From an uncultured Prevotellaceae bacterium (lineage in GTDB: Bacteria; Bacteroidota; Bacteroidia; Bacteroidales; Bacteroidaceae), in NCBI GenBank assembly GCA_937892315.1, contig CALAVF010000394.1:1-7163 (forward strand): a stretch of 7,163 nt of DNA, written 5' to 3'. The position numbers were made by a program, and so were the translations under genes. A model generated the notes under the pieces. That model was not told where the DNA came from. It searched no databases and saw nothing but the letters and a program-made list of their open reading frames with translations. Shown here piece after piece: positions 1 to 4,853 of this stretch (position 1 is the stretch's first letter; each line of letters starts with the position of its first letter).

Positions 1-41
1 ACTTGTGTGTCAACTGTAAGCAAACTGCTGCGGGAGCAAAT

Positions 42-69
42 TTTTCACTTTTCACTCTTCACTTTTCAC
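42..69 (+). repeat. Four tandem TTTTCAC heptamers upstream of parC
   Basis: Copies run 42-48, 49-55, 56-62 (TCTTCAC, one mismatch) and 63-69. They end about 18 bases before the parC start. The same unit in the same orientation recurs at 3698-3720 inside the peptidase gene. I associate such heptamer runs with intergenic regions of Bacteroides and Prevotella, from memory. No convincing Bacteroidetes promoter (TTTG / TAnnTTTG) is visible in positions 1-87, so the operon promoter is probably upstream of the window or the gene is co-transcribed with an upstream one. Confidence 0.8.
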
Positions 70-87
70 TTTAAAAATATCTGAATA

Positions 88-2841
88 ATGAGCGAATATA
101 ACGACGAAAACGAAATCATGGATGAGGCTCTGGAGGACGAAGTCTTGGATGCTTCCCCTCCAGCCAACGGTTTGCCGCCAAAGAGCGACTACGACCCGAC
201 GACCATGAAAGACAGCATCACTCACCACTTGAGTGGCATGTACCAAAACTGGTTCTTGGAGTACGCCTCCTACGTTATCCTCGAACGTGCCGTCCCACAC
301 ATCATGGACGGTTTGAAGCCTGTGCAGCGACGTATCCTCCACTCGATGAAACGAATGGATGATGGACGCTACAATAAGGTGGCGAACATTGTGGGACACA
401 CGATGCAGTTCCACCCTCACGGCGATGCCTCCATCAAGGATGCGCTGGTGCAGATGGGACAGAAGAACCTGCTCATCGACTGTCAGGGCAACTGGGGCAA
501 CATCCTCACGGGAGACGATGCTGCTGCTGGTCGTTATATTGAGGCTCGACTCTCGAAGTTTGCACTCGATGTCTTGTTCAACCCCAAGACCACCGAGTGG
601 AAACTCTCTTATGATGGACGAAACAAAGAACCCATCTCGCTGCCGGTCAAGTTCCCGCTCCTCCTCGCTCAGGGAGTGGAAGGCATTGCCGTGGGATTGA
701 GTTCCAAGATTCTTCCCCACAACTTTAATGAACTATGTGATGCGGCTGTTAACTATCTGTACAACGAGCCTTTCCAACTCTATCCCGACTTCCAGACGGG
801 TGGCTCCATCGACGTGTCAAAGTACAACGACGGACAGCGTGGTGGCTCTGTCAGAGTGCGTGCCAAGATTGAGAAGCGGGACAGCAAGACCCTTGCCATC
901 ACGGAGATTCCTTACGGAAAGACGACTGGCTCTCCTTCCAAACCGAGCCAATTCATCGACTCCATCCTAAAGGCGATAGAGAAAGGAAAAATCAAGGCTC
1001 GCAAGGTGGAAGACCTCACGGCGGCAGGTGTCGAAATCGTGATTCATCTGATGCCTGGTGCATCGAGCGACAAGACCATCGATGCCCTTTATGCCTTCAC
1101 CGACTGCGAAATCAGCATTTCGCCCAACTGCTGTGTCATCGACGACCGGATGCCGAAGTTCCTCACCGTCAGCGACGTGCTTCGCAAGAGTGTCGATTAC
1201 ACCAAGTTCCTCATCAAACGGGAACTGGAGATCCGTCGTGGCGAACTGCTGGAACAGTTGCACTTCGCTTCCCTCGAGAAAATCTTCATAGAGGAACGTA
1301 TCTACAAAGCCAAAGAGTTTGAAAATGCGAAGACGATGGATGCCGCTTGTGCGTATGTCGATTCGCGTTTGGAGCCTTTCTATCCGCAGTTTGTGCGTGA
1401 GGTGACGAAAGACGACATCTTGAAACTCATGGAAATCAAGATGGTCCGCATCCTCAAGTTCAACAAGGACAAGGCAGATGAGTTCATCGCTCGACTGAAA
1501 GCAGAATTGGAACAGATTGAACGCGACCTCGCCAATCTGGTGGAAGTGACTGCCGAGTGGTTCCGTTTCCTCAAGAAGAAATACGGTGCCGAGCATCCCC
1601 GTCTCACGGAGATTCGCAACTTTGACACCATTCAGGCTGCGACAGTGGCAGAAGCCAATCAGAAACTCTACATCAACCGTGCCGAGGGTTTCATTGGCAC
1701 GAGTTTGAAGAAGGACGAATTTGTGTGCAACTGCTCCGACATCGACGACATCATCATCTTCTATAAGGATGGTACGTATAAGGTCATCAAGGTGGCAGAC
1801 AAGGTCTTCATTGGCGAAACCGAACGCAGCAAGGCGGAGAAGCGCAAGGTGGAGGTGATTCATGTGGCGGTCTTCAAGAAGAACGACACACGAACCATCT
1901 ACAATGCCACCTACAAAGACGGCAAGACGGGTGTCACCTACATCAAACGATTCAATGTGCCCAGCGTCACCCGCGACCGTGAGTATGACCTCACGATGGG
2001 CACTCCGAAGTCAAAAGTCACGTGGTTCTCAGCCAACAACAATGGTGAGGCGGAAATCATCAAGGTGACACTCAAACCGCAGGAGAAACTGAAGAAACTC
2101 GTCTTTGAGAAAGATTTCAGCGACATCGACATCAAGGGCAGAACTGCACGAGGCAACCAACTGACCAAGCATGAGATTTTCCGCATCCAACTGAAAGCAT
2201 ACGGTGGCAGTACCTTGGGCGGACGCAAAGTGTGGTGGGATCCTGACATCCAGCGTATCAACTATGATGACCACGGCTGGTATCTGGGCGAATTCTTCAA
2301 CAATGACCAGATTCTGGTTGTCTTGCAGAATGGCGAGTACTACCTGAGCAACTTCGATGCCAACAACCATTACGAACAGAACATCCTCCGCATCGAGAAG
2401 TTCAAGGCAAAGAAGGTTTGGACAGCCGTCCTTTGGGATGCCGAAAACCAGAATCAGCCATACATCAAGCGTTTCGTGTTTGAAGAGACGAAGAAGAAGC
2501 AAAGTTTCCTCGGCGAGAATCCCGAAAGCAAGTTGATACTCTTGACTGATACGCCTTATCCACGCCTCGAATTGACGTTCTCCGAGCCAGACACCTTCCG
2601 TGGACCTCAAGAGTTGGATGCTGATGAGTATATCGCTGTCAAAGGCTTCAAGGCGAAAGGCAAGCGACTCACGACCTACGCCCTCGACCAAGTGAAGGAA
2701 CTTGAACCGACTCGTTTCCCCGAACCCGAAACTGAGCAGGACGACGGCGAAGAGGAAGTGGAAGAAGTGATTGACCCCGACGAGGGCAAGAGCGATGGTG
2801 ACATTCGAGACGAAATAACAGGACAATTGAAACTCTTCTGA
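88..2841 (+). CDS. parC: DNA topoisomerase IV subunit A (ParC)
   Basis: This is the DNA-cleaving subunit of the type IIA topoisomerase that decatenates daughter chromosomes in the cytoplasm, working with ParE. Residues 1-39 are an acidic extension. The winged-helix/tower core follows, with the HPHGD motif at 109-113 and the catalytic Arg149-Tyr150 pair (Tyr codon 535-537) in the AAAGRYIEARL segment. A coiled-coil-like stretch lies near 380-500. The region from about 540 to 870 reads as a beta-pinwheel-type C-terminal domain with a degenerate GyrA-box-like GRTARGNQL. An acidic tail (about 878-909) ends in QLKLF. I chose ParC over GyrA from the Bacteroidetes ParC-like sequence (FHPHGDAS, QGNWGNILTGD) and the weak GyrA box. 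The length of 917 aa seems normal for the group. Residue 114 is Ala where E. coli GyrA has Ser83, and about six residues are inserted near 281-288 compared with E. coli GyrA. The ATG at 88 sits in an AT-rich context and preserves the acidic N-terminus. The stop overlaps the next start by one base. Confidence 0.95.
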   Translation: MSEYNDENEIMDEALEDEVLDASPPANGLPPKSDYDPTTMKDSITHHLSGMYQNWFLEYASYVILERAVPHIMDGLKPVQRRILHSMKRMDDGRYNKVANIVGHTMQFHPHGDASIKDALVQMGQKNLLIDCQGNWGNILTGDDAAAGRYIEARLSKFALDVLFNPKTTEWKLSYDGRNKEPISLPVKFPLLLAQGVEGIAVGLSSKILPHNFNELCDAAVNYLYNEPFQLYPDFQTGGSIDVSKYNDGQRGGSVRVRAKIEKRDSKTLAITEIPYGKTTGSPSKPSQFIDSILKAIEKGKIKARKVEDLTAAGVEIVIHLMPGASSDKTIDALYAFTDCEISISPNCCVIDDRMPKFLTVSDVLRKSVDYTKFLIKRELEIRRGELLEQLHFASLEKIFIEERIYKAKEFENAKTMDAACAYVDSRLEPFYPQFVREVTKDDILKLMEIKMVRILKFNKDKADEFIARLKAELEQIERDLANLVEVTAEWFRFLKKKYGAEHPRLTEIRNFDTIQAATVAEANQKLYINRAEGFIGTSLKKDEFVCNCSDIDDIIIFYKDGTYKVIKVADKVFIGETERSKAEKRKVEVIHVAVFKKNDTRTIYNATYKDGKTGVTYIKRFNVPSVTRDREYDLTMGTPKSKVTWFSANNNGEAEIIKVTLKPQEKLKKLVFEKDFSDIDIKGRTARGNQLTKHEIFRIQLKAYGGSTLGGRKVWWDPDIQRINYDDHGWYLGEFFNNDQILVVLQNGEYYLSNFDANNHYEQNILRIEKFKAKKVWTAVLWDAENQNQPYIKRFVFEETKKKQSFLGENPESKLILLTDTPYPRLELTFSEPDTFRGPQELDADEYIAVKGFKAKGKRLTTYALDQVKELEPTRFPEPETEQDDGEEEVEEVIDPDEGKSDGDIRDEITGQLKLF

Positions 2842-3677
2842 TGAGACATATATATATAATAATGTGTAAAGGCTTAGCGACAGTCACGATGCTGTTGCTA
2901 AGCCTTTGTGCTTATGGACAAGACAACAAGGAAGTGCTCCATTCCTCGATGGTCGGGGTGGGATGGTCGAACATTCTCGACACTTACCTTTCTCCCTACA
3001 ACTACACAGGTACCGACATCCGCATCCAACGTGAGACGATGCGAATGACCACTTTGTGGGATGGGCGTGTGTCTAACCAGTCTTTGATAGACATCAATGG
3101 TGCCATCAACAAAAATCATGCTGGCAACATCGACGAATACGCAGGTGGCATCCGCTATTCGCAAGGTTGGTTCTACAACTTTGCTGGTGGAAATGTCGTC
3201 AATCCTGTGGAACGTTCGAAATCTCCTTGGAACGTTGCTGCGGGTCTTGCGGCATCCGGCTATATGGGCGGTGTCTATATCGACCGCAGCGGCAACAACC
3301 CGGGGCAGGCGAAGGTGGACGTGATGATTGATGCCTGTGCAATGGCAACCTACGACATGAAGATTGCAGGGCATCACTACCTTTGGCGCTATCAGGTGTC
3401 TGTGCCTTTGTTGGGCATGGCGTTCTCCCCCAATTACGGGCAGAGTTACTACGAAGCCTTTGAGTTGGGCAACTCCGACCACAACGTGCTCTTTGCCTAC
3501 GTGGGCAATATGCCCTCCATGCGGCATCGCCTCACGCTCGACATCCCCATCAAGCGATATACCGTCCGTTTCGGCTATGTCGCTCAGTTCAATCAGTCAA
3601 CTTTCAACCACTTGAAGTATCACCAATATTCCCATGATTTCATGGTCGGCTTCAATAAATACCTCTATCGCAAATGA
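2841..3677 (+). CDS. DUF3316-like exported protein, function unknown
   Basis: I recognise this as resembling DUF3316, a Bacteroidetes family without an assigned function; that match is from memory. Residues 9-27 form a signal peptide: a Lys, a hydrophobic TMLLLSLCA core and a likely type I cleavage after AYG, before QDNKE. The mature protein is rich in alternating aromatic and small residues (VGVGWSN, LDTYLSPYNYTG, FSPNYGQSYYE at about 195-205) and ends in short amphipathic strands (RLTLDIP, YTVRFGYVAQF, DFMVGFNKY). This suggests a beta-rich envelope protein, possibly an outer-membrane barrel; that is inference. Two starts are possible. ATG 2841 overlaps the parC stop (TGATG). The in-frame ATG at 2862 follows a TATATA-rich stretch typical of Bacteroidetes initiation and gives a tidier 271-aa protein with a compact signal peptide. 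A 17-bp hairpin lies in the signal-peptide codons. The stop overlaps the next gene as ATGA. Confidence 0.8.
   Translation: MRHIYIIMCKGLATVTMLLLSLCAYGQDNKEVLHSSMVGVGWSNILDTYLSPYNYTGTDIRIQRETMRMTTLWDGRVSNQSLIDINGAINKNHAGNIDEYAGGIRYSQGWFYNFAGGNVVNPVERSKSPWNVAAGLAASGYMGGVYIDRSGNNPGQAKVDVMIDACAMATYDMKIAGHHYLWRYQVSVPLLGMAFSPNYGQSYYEAFELGNSDHNVLFAYVGNMPSMRHRLTLDIPIKRYTVRFGYVAQFNQSTFNHLKYHQYSHDFMVGFNKYLYRK
2868..2907 (+). other. 17-bp hairpin within signal-peptide codons
   Basis: The left arm 2868-2884 (AAAGGCTTAGCGACAGT) pairs with the right arm 2891-2907 (GCTGTTGCTAAGCCTTT). There are fifteen Watson-Crick pairs, two G-U wobbles (2879/2896 and 2884/2891) and a six-base loop at 2885-2890. The outer 11 pairs are perfect. 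It begins 26 bases after the last base of the parC stop and 4 bases after the ATG at 2862. Only three T residues follow before a G, so it is not a canonical terminator. It could slow initiation, attenuate downstream expression or protect the upstream mRNA. The structure is read directly; the role is inference. Confidence 0.7.
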
Positions 3678-4711
3678 AAAAAGTTCTTAGATTTTTTACT
3701 TTTCACTTTTCACTTTTCACGATAGCAGCCTGTCTGCTCATTTCGTGCGTGAAAGAAGAAGACTACGACAACTCCAAGCAAGGCAACTTCGAGGCTCTGT
3801 GGAAAGTGATGGACGAGCACTACTGCTTCTTCTCCTACAAGCAGCAAGAACTCGGTGTGAACTGGGATGAGGTACATACTCGCTATGCCAAGCAAGTGAA
3901 CGAGAGCATGACCAATGCCCAACTCTTCGAGGTGCTCTGCAATATGCTTGCCGAACTGAAAGATGGGCATGTCAACCTCAGTGCTCCTTTCGACTATGGT
4001 CGCAACTGGAGTTTCTACGAGGACTATCCCGAAAACTATAACGACAGCATTGCTAAACTCTACCTCGGTCATCACTACCAGATTGCATCGGGCTTGAAAT
4101 ATGTCACGTTGGATGACAATATCGGCTATGTTCGTTGTGAGACATTCGAGGACGGCATCGGCGATGGTAATGTCAGTGTTTTGCTGAACAGCCTTGCTTC
4201 CTGCACGGGGCTTATCATTGATGTGCGGAGTAATGGTGGTGGACAGTTGACCAAAGCCCATACCTTTGCCTCCCATTTCACCAATGAAAAGGTGCTGATT
4301 GGTTACATTACCCATAAATCGGGCAAAGGCCGCAATGACTTCTCTTCTCCCGAAACGGAATATCTGGAACCCGCTTCTGATGGTGTCCGTTGGCAGAAGC
4401 CGGTGGTGGTGCTGACCAACCGTGCCGTTTTCTCGGCAGCCAACGATTTCGTGAAGTGCATGAAGCAATGTCCCAATGTCACCATCATGGGTGACCGTAC
4501 AGGTGGAGGCTCTGGTATGCCTTTTAACAGCGAACTGCCCAATGGCTGGACAGTTCGTTACAGTGCCGTCGTTCACTACGACAAGGACATGCAGCAGACC
4601 GAATTTGGCATTGCTCCAGATGTGCCGTTGGAAATGTCGGGTGCAGACCTTGCTTTGCAGAAAGACACTTATATTGAACAGGCACGGAAGTATCTGTCCG
4701 CTATTCATTGA
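3674..4711 (+). CDS. S41-family peptidase lipoprotein (tricorn/IRBP-like)
   Basis: This is a predicted serine protease of the C-terminal-processing (S41) superfamily, anchored by lipid. Residues 1-24 are a lipoprotein signal peptide with the lipobox LISC, giving acylated Cys25. The next residues, VKEED, resemble the K/acidic surface-export signal of Bacteroidetes lipoproteins, so exposure outside the outer membrane is plausible. An N-terminal helical part (about 35-95) ends in LKDGHV, with His99. The core follows: IIDVRSNGGG (181-190), VVLTNRAVFSAAND with candidate nucleophile Ser254 (codon 4433-4435), GDRTGGGSG (273-281) and FGIAPDVPLE (321-330). The Lys usual in CtpA/Prc enzymes (TxGKG) is Gly here, and only about 45 residues separate DGHV from the core, too few for a PDZ domain. 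This fits a tricorn- or IRBP-type layout using His99 and Ser254. The start overlaps the previous stop (ATGA). Part of the signal peptide is encoded by a heptamer repeat. The substrate is unknown. Confidence 0.88.
   Translation: MKKVLRFFTFHFSLFTIAACLLISCVKEEDYDNSKQGNFEALWKVMDEHYCFFSYKQQELGVNWDEVHTRYAKQVNESMTNAQLFEVLCNMLAELKDGHVNLSAPFDYGRNWSFYEDYPENYNDSIAKLYLGHHYQIASGLKYVTLDDNIGYVRCETFEDGIGDGNVSVLLNSLASCTGLIIDVRSNGGGQLTKAHTFASHFTNEKVLIGYITHKSGKGRNDFSSPETEYLEPASDGVRWQKPVVVLTNRAVFSAANDFVKCMKQCPNVTIMGDRTGGGSGMPFNSELPNGWTVRYSAVVHYDKDMQQTEFGIAPDVPLEMSGADLALQKDTYIEQARKYLSAIH
3698..3720 (+). repeat. ACTTTTC heptamer array inside signal-peptide codons
   Basis: Three exact copies (3698-3704, 3705-3711, 3712-3718) plus two bases of a fourth; the TTTTTAC just before it is a one-mismatch copy. 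Read in frame it encodes the FTFHFSLFT part of the lipoprotein signal peptide. The unit is not a multiple of three, so gain or loss of one copy would shift the frame of the peptidase. Same unit and orientation as the array at 42-69. Confidence 0.85.
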
Positions 4712-4731
4712 TAGATGCTGAAATGACAGGC

Positions 4732-4773
4732 AACGTGCCGAGGAGATGTCAAAAACCATACCCTCGGCACGTT
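4732..4773. terminator. 12-bp inverted repeat after the plus-strand operon
   Basis: Perfect arms AACGTGCCGAGG (4732-4743) and CCTCGGCACGTT (4762-4773) enclose an 18-base loop. It lies 20 bases after the peptidase stop, in a convergent intergenic region, so it is a natural candidate for the operon's transcript end. Only two T residues follow the stem on the plus strand, so an intrinsic terminator of the textbook kind is not shown. It may instead act as a 3'-end stabilising hairpin. Confidence 0.55.
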
Positions 4774-4775
4774 AA

Positions 4776-4798
4776 AAGTGGTCTGAGTCAGACCACTT
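4776..4798 (-). terminator. Palindromic terminator for the GH31 gene
   Basis: An 11-bp perfect stem, AAGTGGTCTGA (4776-4786) with TCAGACCACTT (4788-4798), is centred on one base at 4787; the practical hairpin is a 10-bp stem with a three-base loop. Read on the minus strand the stem runs into TTTT (4774-4777, the first two from the stem itself) and then AACG. It lies 55 bases past the GH31 stop, which fits a short-tract intrinsic terminator for that gene. On the plus strand no T tract follows directly. Confidence 0.6.
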
Positions 4799-4853
4799 CT
4801 GAGGTATTGAGGGAACCGTTTTTGACACATCCTCTTCTGGTGTTCGAGCCACA

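Noticed and set aside
967..1863. 298-codon antisense frame within parC
   Set aside because: Lies wholly inside conserved parC codons; the product has no coherent domain. A 265-codon antisense frame at 2029-2826 was dismissed for the same reason.
2848..2861. TATATA-rich stretch as a promoter for the DUF3316 gene
   Set aside because: No TAnnTTTG element or upstream TTTG box at proper spacing, and the gene overlaps parC; more likely an AT-rich initiation region.
2868..2910. Hairpin as a standard intrinsic terminator of parC
   Set aside because: Only three T residues follow the stem and the next gene begins before it; kept as a hairpin of unknown role.
2898..3527. 209-codon antisense frame within the DUF3316-like gene
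   Set aside because: The sense frame has a signal peptide and family-like motifs; the antisense product is His/Val-rich noise without features.
3710..4759. 349-codon open frame antisense to the S41 peptidase
   Set aside because: It mirrors the peptidase gene, which has clear motifs and a lipobox. The antisense product shows no recognisable domain and runs over the palindromes; it is a codon-bias shadow.
4818..4823. GTTTTT as the T tract of a plus-strand terminator
   Set aside because: It lies 20 bases past the end of the 4776-4798 stem, and only a three-pair stem (GGT/ACC) precedes it directly.
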